DNA of 64,000 bases from Odobenus rosmarus divergens (GCF_000321225.1 NW_004450267.1:6694373-6758372), one strand, 5' to 3'; shown: positions 22,571 to 34,049, counted from the first letter of the stretch. The notes: a model not told the origin generated them from the letters alone. Program-made: numbers and translations.

Positions 22571-22899
22571 CCTTCAGATTTCCCACCCCTCAGCTCCCCT
22601 GCCTCCACTCCAGTCCCTCCACCCTTAGCAGATAGCCTTGTATTTGCTATTTTACAAAGAAAATGGAAGTCCTCAGCCAGAAACCCAGAGCCCTTCACTG
22701 TGCCACCCTCTCGTCTTTCCCTCCTTCCAAGGCCAGGCCCTTGGCCTGTGCTCCCACTTCTCAGAAGCCTTGTCCTGCCAACCACATTTTCTCTTTCCTA
22801 AAGCTTTGATTTTTTCTCTCCCGCATACACCCTTTCCATGTTCAAATTCTTCCCCTAAAAGCAAGAAAAACTCCCCTACTCCTTCATTCCCCGGTGGTT

Positions 22900-24480
22900 G
22901 CTGTCCTAATCCTAACTCATTCTTCCCCTTCAAAGCCAGGCTCTCTTGAGACTTCATTTCTGCATTTCCTGCTCCTCCCTACTCACTCTTTTGCTGCATC
23001 TGCTCCAATTGCTACGTGGACCCCTTCCTTATCATGGTCACGGGGGACTTCCATGTTGCTAAAGCCCTTGGGTATTTTTGGTCATCTCCTTGCTTGACCT
23101 TTCGTCAGGGTCAGCCAGTATGAACCACCATCTCCTTCCCTTCACATCCAGTGATGTGACTTCTCCTGGGCTTCCTCCCTCATCTGTATGGCTCAGTCTC
23201 CTCACCCCAGCCATCTCATGTTGCGGCCCCACGGCTTATTTTTAGGCTCTTTTCACTTACCAGAGTGCTCTCTTTTCTCGATGATCTCATTCCCTCGTAT
23301 GCAGATCTGGACCTCTCCTCTCAGCTCCACATCTGCGCATCTAAATGCACACTTGACATTGCCACTTGGATGTCTCAAAGTCACCCAGATCCAAGTCCAA
23401 AACAAAGTTCATGATCTTAACCTCAAAGACTGAGTTCTCCTCCACTGTTCCCTCTCCTTGTCAATGGTACTCCCATCTGTCCGAACATAAAGGCCGGAAA
23501 CTCAGAAAATCTTTGACCTCTTCTCCCTCATCCTCTACATCCATCTACATACCTTGTGGATTTTGCCTCCTGCAATCTCAAGTCCATATTCTTCTGTGAA
23601 CTGAGCTCTATCATCCTTGTCTAAGAATTATCATTTCTTACTTGGACTGCAAGACTTCAGGCGTCAGCTCTGTGTCTTTCTAAGTCATTCCCAGTATCAT
23701 AGCCAGAATAATGATTTCCAGTTGCAAATCATGTCACTCCTCACCCCTTTCTCTTTTCCACTCCCACCTCCCCAACATGAAACCCTTAAAATGACTTCCC
23801 TAAATTCTTTTTTTTTTTTTTAAGATTTTATTTATTTATTTGACAGAGAGAGAGAGAGACAGTGAGAGAGGGAACACAAGCAGGGGGAGCAGGAGAGGGA
23901 GAAGCAGGCTTCCCGCTGAGCAGGGAGCCCGATGCGGGGCTCGATCCCAGCACCCTGGGATCATGACCTGAGCCGAAGGCAGTCGCTTAATGACTGAGCC
24001 ACCCAGGTGCCCCATGACTTCCCTAAATTCTTAAGGTAAAGAAAAACCTTTAAAATGGGCAGTGAGCGTCTGCATGACCTGGTTGCTATCAGAATCTCCA
24101 ACCTCACTTCCCTCCACACTCTTCCTCGTTCTGTGCTCCAGCCACATCGGTTTTGTTTTGGTCTTTTTACATGTACTCCAATTCTTCCTGCCTCAGGACC
24201 TTTGCACACACTGTCCCTGCTCTCCCTTGCTGATTTTCAGCCTACAGAGCTTTCAGATGGTGGCTCAATCTCATGTTTATAGGGAAGTTGAAAACCCCTC
24301 CCAAGTGTTCTCCTTCAGGGCACTTTCCACAGTGACAAGCTTACATTTATGTTCTTTTGATAACCGTCTGTCTCCTCCAAACGTTTTAGGGCTATGAGGT
24401 CTGAGACTGACCCAACAACCAGCATGATGCTAGGCACAGAATTGTCACTTAGTAAATATTTGTTGAATGACTAAATAAAA
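22900..24480 (+). mobile_element. L2 LINE, long 3' fragment (sense), interrupted by a CAN SINE
   Basis: The L2 order is readable over 1.5 kb: TTGCCACTTGGATGTCTCAAAGTCACC, AACAAAGTTCATGATCTTAA, TACCTTGTGGATTTTGCCTCC, CAAATCATGTCACTCCTCAC, TCTGTGCTCCAGCCACATCGG, CCTCAGGACCTTTGCACACACTG, and the terminal AGTAAATATTTGTTGAATGA. It is cut at 23810-24013 by a younger CAN SINE. Confidence 0.85.
23810..24013 (-). mobile_element. Young CAN SINE (antisense), perfect 19-bp target-site duplication
   Basis: A full-length element on the minus strand: GGGGCACCTGGGTGGCTCAG head, AAGCGACTGCCTTCGGCTCA block, GCTTGTGTTCCCTCTCTCAC block and a poly-A tail (poly-T here). ATGACTTCCCTAAATTCTT flanks it exactly at 23791-23809 and 24014-24032. 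The perfect duplication implies a recent insertion into the L2. Confidence 0.97.
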
Positions 24481-24925
24481 GAAAGAAGGTACTATGTTGG
24501 AGTCTGGGGATACAAAAATGAATGAGGCATGGAACTTCCCAGAAAGCAGCTTGCAAATTGGGGGTGGGAGGGTGCAAGCAGAGGAAAGGCTGACTAAACA
24601 GAGTCAGGGTGTAACAGGGTGATGAGCACATAGCAGAGGAGCAGGCCAGAGGAGACGGTGCTGCCTGGGCCCAGCTCACCACCCCCGGATGAAGCTCAAT
24701 CCAGGTGTCTGTTGGCTGATCTCGGCCCTCAAGGATCCTAGTCCTGTGATGTTACTGCTCTGCAGCCACCACTGTATCCCAGCCGTGGCCATGCCACCCC
24801 CCCACTGCCACGAATCCTACAGGGCACTCTCCTCAGGAGCTGGGCACTTTTCAGGGTGCAGCGTGGTTAAAGGCTCTGGATACAAATAGAGCATCATGTG
24901 GAGCGCTTCAGTGGGGAGAGTTCTA
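24481..24925. other. Intergenic, no gene recognised
   Basis: 24470-24560 continues with old repeat-like wording (GGAGTCTGGGGATACAAAAATG). No exon is supported. Confidence 0.4.
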
Positions 24926-24929
24926 TGCC

Positions 24930-25045
24930 TTCTGGACAATGACCTCATCATATCCTCAGACCAACCTGGGGAGGCAGCAAAGGGTAATGATTTCTCTCCC
25001 TACTCTACAGGTGGGGAGACTGAGGTCAATAGAGATCACTGGACT
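24930..25045 (-). mobile_element. MIR fragment (antisense)
   Basis: TCCCTACTCTACAGGTGGGGAGACTGAGGTC-like wording is the reversed MIR core. Confidence 0.65.
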
Positions 25046-25204
25046 TGGCCAGGGAGTGAGAACAGTCTGGGAACAGAACTTGGAGGGAACCCAAGGCCCT
25101 CTCTCCAGGATCTGCCAGCCACACCAGTTGGCAGAGGAGAACTCCTCAGGCTGAGGACGAGCTGCAGCAGAAATCTGCAAGCTTGTTTACTCTGGTGCAG
25201 AAGG

Positions 25205-25325
25205 ACATTTCATCACCTCTTGGAACCACAGAATGCTAACGCAGATGGGCCCTCAGAGATCATCTGATTCAACACCCTTGTTTTAGGAAGGAGGAAACCT
25301 AGGCCAGAGCAATGAATCTCCTTTG
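25205..25325 (-). mobile_element. MIR-type fragment (antisense)
   Basis: GGGCCCTCAGAGATCATCTGATTCAACACCCTTGTTTTAGGAAGGAGG-like wording recurs at 26195-26345 with the same order, consistent with a MIR-family fragment. Confidence 0.5.
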
Positions 25326-26194
25326 CCCTCCCTTTCCTTTCCCTGCCCTACTGATAGTGAGTGGTAGGGCAGAGACTGCTAGCTGTCTACCCAGACCCCT
25401 TCTCCCCTTCTTTGCCTCTAAGGCTAGACTGTATTTCCCAGACTCCTTTGCAGTTTGGGGAGCCACATGACAAATGTTCTCTCCAGTGTGACGTGAGAGG
25501 AAGGGAGGCATGCCACATTCAGGCTGGGTTCCTATGCTCACAACTCCATGTTCTTTTCACTTCTGGCCGATTGGGATGTCAATTCCAAGGGCGACTTCGG
25601 AACCATACATTAGAGAAAGGCAGAGCTGCCATAGTGTGGGTCCCGGGAACACTGTGTGGAGAAGAGCCACGCGCTGACGTGAGTGCCTACGGCTGCTAAG
25701 AGAACCAGAAGAAGAAAACATCGATCACGTGAAGCTGCAGCTTTTGGGGGGGCTGATTTAGTTCCGCAGTCTGGCCTAAACCTAATCTAGCTCACACGGC
25801 AGCCGGGAGAGCCCCTGAAAAAGCTCTGACTGCAGGCAGTATCGGGTGGTGGAGACAGCAGGCTGACTGTGGAGTTCGCTGTTAACCACTTTGGAAGGCC
25901 CCCACTCCCACCGCTGGAGAGGTTAAGAATGCCTGACTCCTGCCTCACTCATTCTGGGAACTTGGTCCAAGCTGGCTCCCCAACTGTTTCATTTTCGGTC
26001 AGTAGATTGTCAGGGCTGGGATGCATCTGAGATGTCATCTGATTTATCCCCTGGCTCCAGTCAGGGCCTCTTCCAAGCCATCCACAGTGACCAAAAATCA
26101 TGGTTCGATTTTTATATCCCTGGGCAGGAAACACCACAAATGTCCTTAAACACCTGTTTCATACTTCCTTGCTACGGTGTCAGAAGGTCCTTAC

Positions 26195-26345
26195 TGAACC
26201 CTAAAACACCAGAGCTGGAGCACCCCTTAGCAATCATCTCGGACAATCTTTGTTTTACAGATGAGGAGACTGAGGCTGGGACCACACAGTTAAACAGCGG
26301 TCAAGTCAGGACAAGAAGCCAGGACTCGAAGGCCCAGCTGACTAC
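26195..26345 (-). mobile_element. MIR-type fragment (antisense)
   Basis: TTTGTTTTACAGATGAGGAGACTGAGGCTGGGACCACACAG-like wording is the reversed MIR core, preceded by the same AATCATCTCGGACAA phrase type as the previous entry. Confidence 0.65.
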
Positions 26346-28230
26346 TCTTTCTAAGGTTCTATTTGCCTCCAACTCTCTCTTGCTGTTTTCTCTTCTTCTG
26401 TCCTAGAAGGTGATGAAAAAGTGCCCAGGTCCATTTCACTGTGATCAATCCTTCCACCTTCTCCTGTGTCTCTCCCTCCTCACCCCCCCCAGGGGAAGCC
26501 CTTCCCAGCTGATGTGAGCTTGGCTATTTCTCTTAGAAGGCAAAGAGAAGATTAGGGGGAGAGAAATCTGTGTTGCCTCCAAGGGAGGGACGTGTCCCTG
26601 GTGCGCATTTGCTCCTTGGACCTTGGTAGTGAATGCAGACTCTCTGGTGGGATCTCTGAATCCACGTGAGAAGCCTGTAAGGGCCATTAAACCCTTGAAT
26701 GTCACTGGTTGCCTGGGAGGGCAACCCGTGCTCTGGGAAAAGTACTCTGAGGAAGGGAGGGAGTGGCGGTGACCAGAACCTCTGAATACAGCGTCTTGGC
26801 CTGTTGGGGCTTGTCTGGCTGCGTCTGGGCAGCTGGGCAGTTCTGCCTGTTAATATGAGAGCAGGATCCTGAGAAGTTGAGCTGGGGCCACGAGAGCAAA
26901 CTTAGTTACTTACAGGGGGATCATTGTATGGTACTTTCTTGGAAAGACCTGGAAATTCCATATGAGAGCCCTGGCAAGTTGGGTTTGTTTTGTGGTTCTT
27001 AACAAACAAAGTAAAATAAACCCAAATGGTTACTCCCCACTCCCCTGTTTAAGGTGAGGTTGTTTATACACAGCATCCTTCATGTTTTCTGCCAAGTGAC
27101 TCACTTGGACTGAATCACTAGAAAGTGGGCCTAGGTCCATCTGCAGCTGCCCTGGACACCATGATCTGCTCATTGCCCTGGAGGTGGGGGTCATGGAGCT
27201 CTGGAGACAGCAGAGAGGGGTGGAGAAATGGGGTGGGGTGAAGAGTCAGGCCTGAAAGGGAAGTCCATACTCATAATTTCCTGAGCATCTGGTGGTCAGA
27301 CAGGAGTCCCCGATGGAACTGACAAGATTCCCCAAGGAACTCCAGTATTCATTTCAGTTGAGACATTGTCTAGATTATTGCAAATTCTGAATTGTGGGAC
27401 CAGAATTAATAATGCCACACAGTCCTTCACAGGTAAATCTCTTAATCTTTGGGTCTAGCTTCAGAATTTTGAGCAAATTATTTTCGCATTTTGAGCCCCT
27501 CTTTCTTCAACTTAGAAATAAAAAGGCTTGCAGTCCCTAAAATATAGAGATTTTATCCTTTATTTACCAGGAAGGAAAGGGATATGGACACAAATGGAAG
27601 TTTATTTGCCAGGAAATTTTGTTTTCACTAAATCTTTGAATCTCTCCCCTGAAAGTTTTCATTTAAAATTCAGTGATCTCTTTGTGTCCTTTTGTTTAAT
27701 TTTCGATCTGCAGCCCTTTTTCTGATTATGAGTTTGCCTAGCCATGCCCCAGTTCACAGTTTTCTTTTTCCTGTGGCCTGTTTGGGTGTCCTGGAGGTGA
27801 CATTTCTGCAGAACTCTTTGTGTGAGCCAAAGGCAGTGGTCCTATGGGGATGGAGTCCAGGCTTGAGAAGGCTCTGGAGAATAGGGTGACTCCCGCGTTG
27901 GCCACAGGGTGAGGTGTTAGGCTTGGCAGCAGCGACCCCCAGCACCAACCCTGGGGCCTGGAGGAGGTGTGGTGGTGATGGGAGGGGAGGGGGCAGTTCA
28001 AATTAGCAAGGGGCAGTGACCACTCGAGGTGGGAAGTGGGGGACAGGTTCCACTTCTCTCACATATCAAAGCACTTTGTACAATCTAGTTAGTGCTAACC
28101 ACATCACCCGGTACCCGCTTTTCACCCACTTACTGCGCATTTAAGGAGTTGGGAAATTCTGGTGCCCGATTGGGAGGACTCGGTTTTTCTAATTTTTCTC
28201 CCAATGGCAAAGCAACCTTAATGGGGGTGG
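26346..28230. other. HEG1 upstream flank, no gene recognised
   Basis: I see no exon and no clear repeat. The region could carry distal promoter elements, but I cannot demonstrate any single site. Confidence 0.4.
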
Positions 28231-28235
28231 GGAGG

Positions 28236-28237
<2 letters not shown>

Positions 28238-28284
<47 letters not shown>
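28238..28284 (+). repeat. (GT)n microsatellite at the edge of the HEG1 CpG island
   Basis: A run of about 21 GT units (28238-28279) ends in ATGTG. It stands about 375 bp upstream of the HEG1 start codon. Alternating GT can adopt Z-DNA. Tract length is likely polymorphic. Confidence 0.97.
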
Positions 28285-28389
28285 ACCAAAGTTGGCCGGC
28301 TGTGTGGACCTCACCCCGCGGTCCCCGGCCGGCCCCCGCCCCCTTCCTGCCCTCTCCCCGCCCCCGGGCCCGGCCGCGCTCGGCCGGTG

Positions 28390-28425
28390 ATGTCAACCCG
28401 AGGAGGAGCCGCCCGCCCGGGCTAA
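28390..28425 (+). other. Possible uORF (11 codons) upstream of HEG1
   Basis: ATG at 28390 opens an 11-codon frame (MSTRGGAARPG) ending with TAA at 28423-28425. Whether it is in the leader depends on the unknown transcription start. Confidence 0.35.
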
Positions 28426-28430
28426 TTAGC

Positions 28431-28436
28431 ATGTAG
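28431..28436 (+). other. Possible minimal uORF (ATG-TAG) upstream of HEG1
   Basis: ATG is directly followed by TAG. Such start-stop elements can stall initiating ribosomes. It counts only if transcription starts upstream of it. Confidence 0.35.
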
Positions 28437-28630
28437 CGGCGCCGGGGCCGCCTCCGCCTCTGCCGCGCCCGCCCGCCCGGCCCCGGCCGCCCTCCCGCGG
28501 CTCCCCACAACTTTTGAGGCAGGGACTGCGCTGGCAGCCTCACTTCGCTCACTTCCCCGGCCCAGCGCGGCGCCCGCCGCCCGCTTCCCTCGCACCCGCG
28601 GCCGCCCCGCGCCCGCCCCGCGCGCCGGGC

Positions 28631-28636
28631 ATGTGA
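28631..28636 (+). other. Minimal uORF (ATG-TGA) 21 nt before the HEG1 start
   Basis: ATG at 28631 is directly followed by TGA, and only 21 nucleotides separate it from the main ATG at 28658. It is almost certainly in the mature leader. Its context (CCGGGCATGT) is weaker than the main start's. Confidence 0.6.
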
Positions 28637-28657
28637 GCGCGGGCGGGCGCCGCCACC

Positions 28658-28737
28658 ATGGCCTCGCCGCCGCTCCCGCGCCCGCTGCTGCTGCTGCTGC
28701 TGCCGCCGCTGCTACTGCTGCTGCTGCCGCCGCCGCC
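28658..28737 (+). CDS. HEG1: HEG1 exon 1, coding start (signal peptide), truncated by assembly gap
   Basis: HEG1 is a type I, mucin-like membrane protein of endothelium and endocardium. It binds KRIT1/CCM1 through its cytoplasmic tail and stabilises cell junctions; loss in mice and fish gives cardiac and vessel defects. The start ATG at 28658 lies in GCCGCCACCATGG, a perfect Kozak context. It opens MASPPLPRP followed by a run of Leu and Pro residues (CTG and CCG repeats), a typical secretory signal peptide matching the MASP plus poly-Leu start of human HEG1. The known sequence stops after 26 codons, at base 28737, where Ns begin. In human about 100 residues are encoded before the exon 1/2 junction, so some 230 coding bases and the donor are hidden in the gap. 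Exon 2 needs a donor in phase 1. Identification is by the downstream exons; confidence in this start is high. Confidence 0.9.
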
Positions 28738-29312
28738 NNNNNNNNNNNNNNNNNNNNNNNNNNNNNNNNNNNNNNNNNNNNNNNNNNNNNNNNNNNNNNN
28801 NNNNNNNNNNNNNNNNNNNNNNNNNNNNNNNNNNNNNNNNNNNNNNNNNNNNNNNNNNNNNNNNNNNNNNNNNNNNNNNNNNNNNNNNNNNNNNNNNNNN
28901 NNNNNNNNNNNNNNNNNNNNNNNNNNNNNNNNNNNNNNNNNNNNNNNNNNNNNNNNNNNNNNNNNNNNNNNNNNNNNNNNNNNNNNNNNNNNNNNNNNNN
29001 NNNNNNNNNNNNNNNNNNNNNNNNNNNNNNNNNNNNNNNNNNNNNNNNNNNNNNNNNNNNNNNNNNNNNNNNNNNNNNNNNNNNNNNNNNNNNNNNNNNN
29101 NNNNNNNNNNNNNNNNNNNNNNNNNNNNNNNNNNNNNNNNNNNNNNNNNNNNNNNNNNNNNNNNNNNNNNNNNNNNNNNNNNNNNNNNNNNNNNNNNNNN
29201 NNNNNNNNNNNNNNNNNNNNNNNNNNNNNNNNNNNNNNNNNNNNNNNNNNNNNNNNNNNNNNNNNNNNNNNNNNNNNNNNNNNNNNNNNNNNNNNNNNNN
29301 NNNNNNNNNNNN
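28738..29312. other. Assembly gap (575 Ns)
   Basis: The gap begins inside the CCG-rich leader of HEG1 exon 1 and ends in AT-rich intron sequence. It hides the rest of exon 1 and the intron 1 donor. The length may be an estimate. Reading frames drawn across the Ns have no meaning. Confidence 0.99.
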
Positions 29313-29719
29313 GGAGGTGATAACATTTTCCCGTCAATTCCCCAATTCCATTCTTTTCCTGTAGATACAGAAATGGCCTCTCCAGGTATGGAGCCTAACT
29401 TTCAAATATAAATAACTGATTTTTTAAGGGTTCTAGGCTGAGGATATTGTAAAGGACAAAGGATGTAGTTGGAAACACAACACTCTACTGGCTCACTCTA
29501 AAAGCGGAGGAGGGACTGGGGCGACGGTATGGCAGTGGGGGGTTGCAAGGGCAAACCCCTGGAGGCAAACGGCGACACTGGACTGTCCCTGAGCCTTTCC
29601 TCTGCCCACCCCTTTCCTTTCCGATGGACCGCTGCTCCATACATAGCCACTGCCTATCCTGCTCAGAAAGGGACCTGCCCCCTCTCCTCTGGACCTTTTT
29701 ATGCAGTTCCTTCTTTAGA

Positions 29720-29925
29720 TCTGGGAGGAATGCTTAGGACCCAGTGGAATTCCAAACACAATACCATTGTGACCTTGGGAATGTCACCTCTTGTGATCTC
29801 AGTTTCTCCATCTGTGAAATGGAAGTAATGATCCCTGTTCCCCTTAGCCTCCTAGTGATGGCATGACAAAATGAAAGTAAAAATAAATGAAAAGTGCTTT
29901 GAACAGTCAGCAATGTGGTGGTGTT
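29720..29925 (+). mobile_element. MIR (sense)
   Basis: TGTGACCTTGGGAATGTCACCTCTTGTGATCTCAGTTTCTCCATCTGTGAAATGG-like wording is the MIR core, followed by a GTGCTTTGAACAG tail. Confidence 0.85.
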
Positions 29926-31900
29926 AGCCACTGCCTTCCTGTGAGTGACACAAGGCATATGCTGTCTCTCACGGTTATTCTGGAAAAGCAAGGTTGCTGG
30001 CAACACTAGGTATTGATTCGAAGTTTAGGTGAAGGTTGAGACGATTTTGTCTTCCTAACTGGCACTTCATTTAAGTTTCGCATATTAGACACACTATCCG
30101 GTATAGGAATTAGCTGGCTTTGTTGAACCTAGGGATGCTTCCTCTAATTAAATAAGAAAAAAGTTTTTTAAAAAAATGGTCAGGCCCTCAGTAAAAACTC
30201 AACTCCATCTTCAGTAGTACTGCCATCATTGCAGAATGCCTTGTCCTTGTGAATTTCTAAGCCACTGGCTGGAGACTGAGAAACTGAGGAACAGTAAGGG
30301 AAGGGAGGGGAGAAAGAAGCTTTAAAAGACCTACCAGAGACATACCCACTGTGACTCTGACTTCAGGTGACTTACAACATACATTGTTTTAAGTTCCATG
30401 GGAAGGAATCAACAGAAAAGAGAATGTTCCCTGGCTTTCTCACACTAGAAAAGTAACCAAGGAACACCGTGTAGTATTTTGTGGGTTTTCTAAGTGGAGA
30501 GGGAGTGCAGGGGATTGAGGTCCTTTCAGAGGAGACAGCCAAGAACTGGAGGCAGGTTTCTCTGGTTGGTGGCCAGGCATTCTTAGCTGTGGGGCCCCAT
30601 CTTATTAGGGATGGGTGGGAGGGATGCTGATTTGTGGGGACACTGGTTGGATAAGGCTTGCACACAAGTCTCCTTCCTTTTCACAGCTGGGCATCCCCAC
30701 ACATCACAGAAAGCTGGGCCTTACAGGGAGAGGGACAGTGGAGGGAACTGGCTTAGGGGACTCAGCAGGTAAGAATTGGAGCTGATCTCCTTTGCTAGTC
30801 AGTGACACCCCGCTGCCCTAAGTGACCAACACTTCTTCATAGATGTGGCAGTAGCCCTGCTAGTCTTGGCTTTGCAACCTTCCCAGTTTGATGCATTTGG
30901 GGTGCTGAGAGCAATGGAGGCTTCGGGTGCATGAGGCTTTGGAGGAATGCACATAGAAATCCCAAAAGCAGGTAGCAGGAGCCAGAGTAGTCCCAAACTT
31001 CTCCTGCCTAAGCGGGTCTCTCCTGACACCCCCACAAAGCCCACCCAAGTCATGCCTGCTCTTAAGGCTGGATCTCAGGTGGGATGTTAGAAAGGTGAGA
31101 TTAAGAGAGGAAATTGATTACCTGTTGAAAACTGCTACAAGCTTCTAGCATGGCTGAGGATCCAAGCATGACCTGTGCTTGGTTTCTGGTGGTGGTTCAC
31201 ACAGTGTCACTTAGAGGGGGAAAGACAATGAACAAGAAAGCCAGCAGTAAGTGATTTCTGTGAGTCTCAGTTTCCTAATAAACTCACAGGCTTTTCTTTG
31301 GACCCTTTTTGATTGGTCACCATGTCTCACAGAGTAAAATCAGTTATTTCCCAAGGCAGCCAATTCTCAACACTGAAAGAGCTTCCAGAGGCCCTCTGGT
31401 CCACATTGAGTCCCACGAGGATATCTGCCCTCCCAGCACCCCTGACAGATGGCCATCCAGGCTCTGGAGTAATGTTTTTGTGTTTGGGGAGGTGCTCGCT
31501 CCTGCTGGTAATGAGCCCTAAGTCTTGGAAATAATGTGCTTCATTTGACTGTTGGGGAAACTGCCCGTAGCCCCTTCTGCTGTCGGCATACTGGTGGTCA
31601 GTGCCTGGCACACATGGCTTGGGCTTCTGGATACATGGGTGTCAACAACAGGGACCAGAGATGTCCTTTTCTTCCTTGGGGCCATTTCTAGCCCTTTTCC
31701 TCTTGGCAGAGCTCAGGACTCTCGCTGCTGAGCAAGCATACTTGTGTTCCATCTTTGGGGTGTTTGCCTGCATTAGGCTGCAAGTCCCCCACTTGTGTAC
31801 CCACCTATCACCCTGCCGGCTGTTCAGATGAAGTTCGTTGCTGGTGTTTGAGCCAGCGGAGATTGAGAAGATGCTAAGTCCTAGAGATTTTCTTTTTCTT

Positions 31901-31935
<35 letters not shown>
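31901..31935 (+). repeat. (GT)n microsatellite
   Basis: Uninterrupted GT run of about 17 units ending in TTTTGG. Confidence 0.95.
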
Positions 31936-31938
<3 letters not shown>

Positions 31939-34049
31939 GGAACAACTTAGGGCTTCTGAGCTGCAGTTCTGAGTGCTTAAGTTTATATGCCTTGATTTTT
32001 TTGTGCTCCATGGACCATGCTTTAATTGTGAGATCTGCAGATGAAAGGGGAAGAAAAAGGTTTGTCTTAATGAGAATCAATGCAGAAGGAGAGAACTTTC
32101 CCACCCAAAGGGGAAATGACGTTGAGTAGCTGAGCAGCCAGCCCAAGAAATAATAATCTTAGAAAAATGCAGCTCCCTCGAGCAAAGGAAGCGCTGTGAG
32201 CCCAGCCCCTCCTGGGCTGCTACATAGCTGTCCCCTGAAGTGCAATAACTTTTCAGGCCAACTAGCTGGAGCTGCCGGGGGAGAAGCATTATACCGTGCA
32301 GCAAAGCCCCAGGCTGGGCAGGAAGCAGCCCCATAGGGAAGAGTGGGTGGCTACCTCTCTCCTGGCTGAGGCTGGGAGGGGTCGTGGTGGGGATTCCTGA
32401 GAAGCCCACTTGCTTTGAGGGAGGCTGCACCAAATAGAAGGAAGGGTGTGGGGAAAGGGATTCTCTGTGGCGTGTGTGTGTTTAAAAGCCACATCCTTTT
32501 AACCTTGCAAGAGCCCTTTTATTGCTTCCCTTGACGGCGTACAAATACTGAACTGGTGTTTTCTGCCCAAGACCTGAATTGGTGTGGGTAGAGGAAGAAC
32601 AAAAAAGGTTTGGTGCCCAGCTGGGCAGTGACCGTGTACTTAGTCCTGGGGGGCTGGGGAAGGAGTCTGTGCCTCCTGGTGGTCCCCTGTGACTTCAGCG
32701 GCCCTGCCGAGCTGGCTGGGAGTGGTGTTCTTGGGGTTGACTTGTTGCCGTCTCAGAGAGTCTCACAAAGCAAGCAGAGAACAGATGACAGTTGTGGTTG
32801 TTAGATTGCCTTCTTCCGTGGCTTCCCTCTGCCCACCCTGCCTCTGTGTGAGCAGGAAGTACGGGCGAAGGAGACCGGTTTGGGGCTGTCCTTGGACTAG
32901 CAGCCTTTGAGCACCCATGGCGTCTGGTTGGCGCTTTCCCATGTAGCCCTCAAAAAAAATCCTGGGAGGGATAGCACTGCTCTTTTACAGCGGCCGGAAC
33001 GGAAGCCTGGTGAGCTTGGATCCCACAGTACATGGAGGAGCCAAAATTCAGATGGATTTGACCGGATTCATTTGTTCTTTCCACAGTATCGTGCAGCCCC
33101 AGTTTTCCCAGCAGGATCTCCATGACCAGTGCAGCATTCTGCTTCCTGTCTTCCTTGGTCCCTTGCTCTTGCCCCTTCCTGGAGATCAGGGAGGAGAGGT
33201 GGGAGGAAGAGATGGCGGTGGTGATGGGGACAGCCTGCAGAGTAGAAATCCAAGCAAAAAAAAATTTTTTTGGAAACTGCTCAAGACAAGACCCTAAGTC
33301 TGCCTCCATGTATAAAAATGGCATTTTATATAGACATGGCAAATCATGCCCTCTCTGTACGCCAATCCATACGGTATTGATGCCAGAGGTGGCGCCGTTA
33401 ATTATCGACCCTGCTGAAATGAGCTGATGACGTTCCCGCTGGGCTCTCCGCTGGGAGCGTGGCTGGTGTTAGGCGGCAGTTTTTATGCACACCCATTCAC
33501 CAGGAGGAGAGGTTGGGTGGTGCCCCGGTGCAGAGGCTGTAAAACTGTTTTCTTTCTAACGGCTGTGCATGCTCTCTTCAATCCATTCCCTGTTCATCTT
33601 GCACAGACAGAACAAAGCTATTTCTCTCCTGGCTCTTCCCTCTTGTTGGCGTGTGGCAGATGTGTTAGGCTGTGTCCGTTTGGCTAACTTGTAAGCCCGA
33701 AAACACTGACGGAGCCCTTTCTATGTCTGGGGAGCTCTGCCAGGGGATGGGGAGCCCCCAGAGGACAGGAGTCTTGTTGGAGCACCAACATCCACACGGT
33801 AACCGGGAAAATGGAGGTGTGTTAGTGATCCGGAACTGAAGAAAGGCCACAAGGAGGTCATACTGACCCAAGGAATCATGTGGAGAGAGGTGACTGGAGA
33901 GGTGGAGAGGCTGCTGGGGGCCGCTAATCCAGGCAGGAGGAGGGTGTGGACTGGGATGTGGTAGCACAGAGTGGGTAGGGTGTTGGCGTCAGCAAAATCC
34001 CACAGACTGAAAAGCTCAAGACTGACACCTACCTCTTTTCCTTTCCTTT

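Larger units (their letters stand above)
28300..28737 (+). promoter_or_regulatory. HEG1: HEG1 CpG-island promoter and 5' leader
   Basis: The sequence becomes extremely GC- and CpG-rich from about 28300, with GGCCGG, CCGCCC (Sp/KLF-type GC boxes) and no TATA box that I can see. It runs into exon 1 and the assembly gap. The sequence after the gap (29313 onward) is AT-rich, so the island ends inside the gap. A palindromic GCTAATTAGC sits alone in the island at 28421-28430. The transcription start cannot be fixed from sequence. HEG1 is known as an endothelial gene responsive to KLF2; the GC boxes are compatible with this but not proof. Confidence 0.85.

Noticed and set aside
28549..29364. Open frames on both strands through 28.6-29.4 kb
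   Set aside because: They run through the block of Ns and are meaningless. Only the 80 real bases after the HEG1 ATG are kept.
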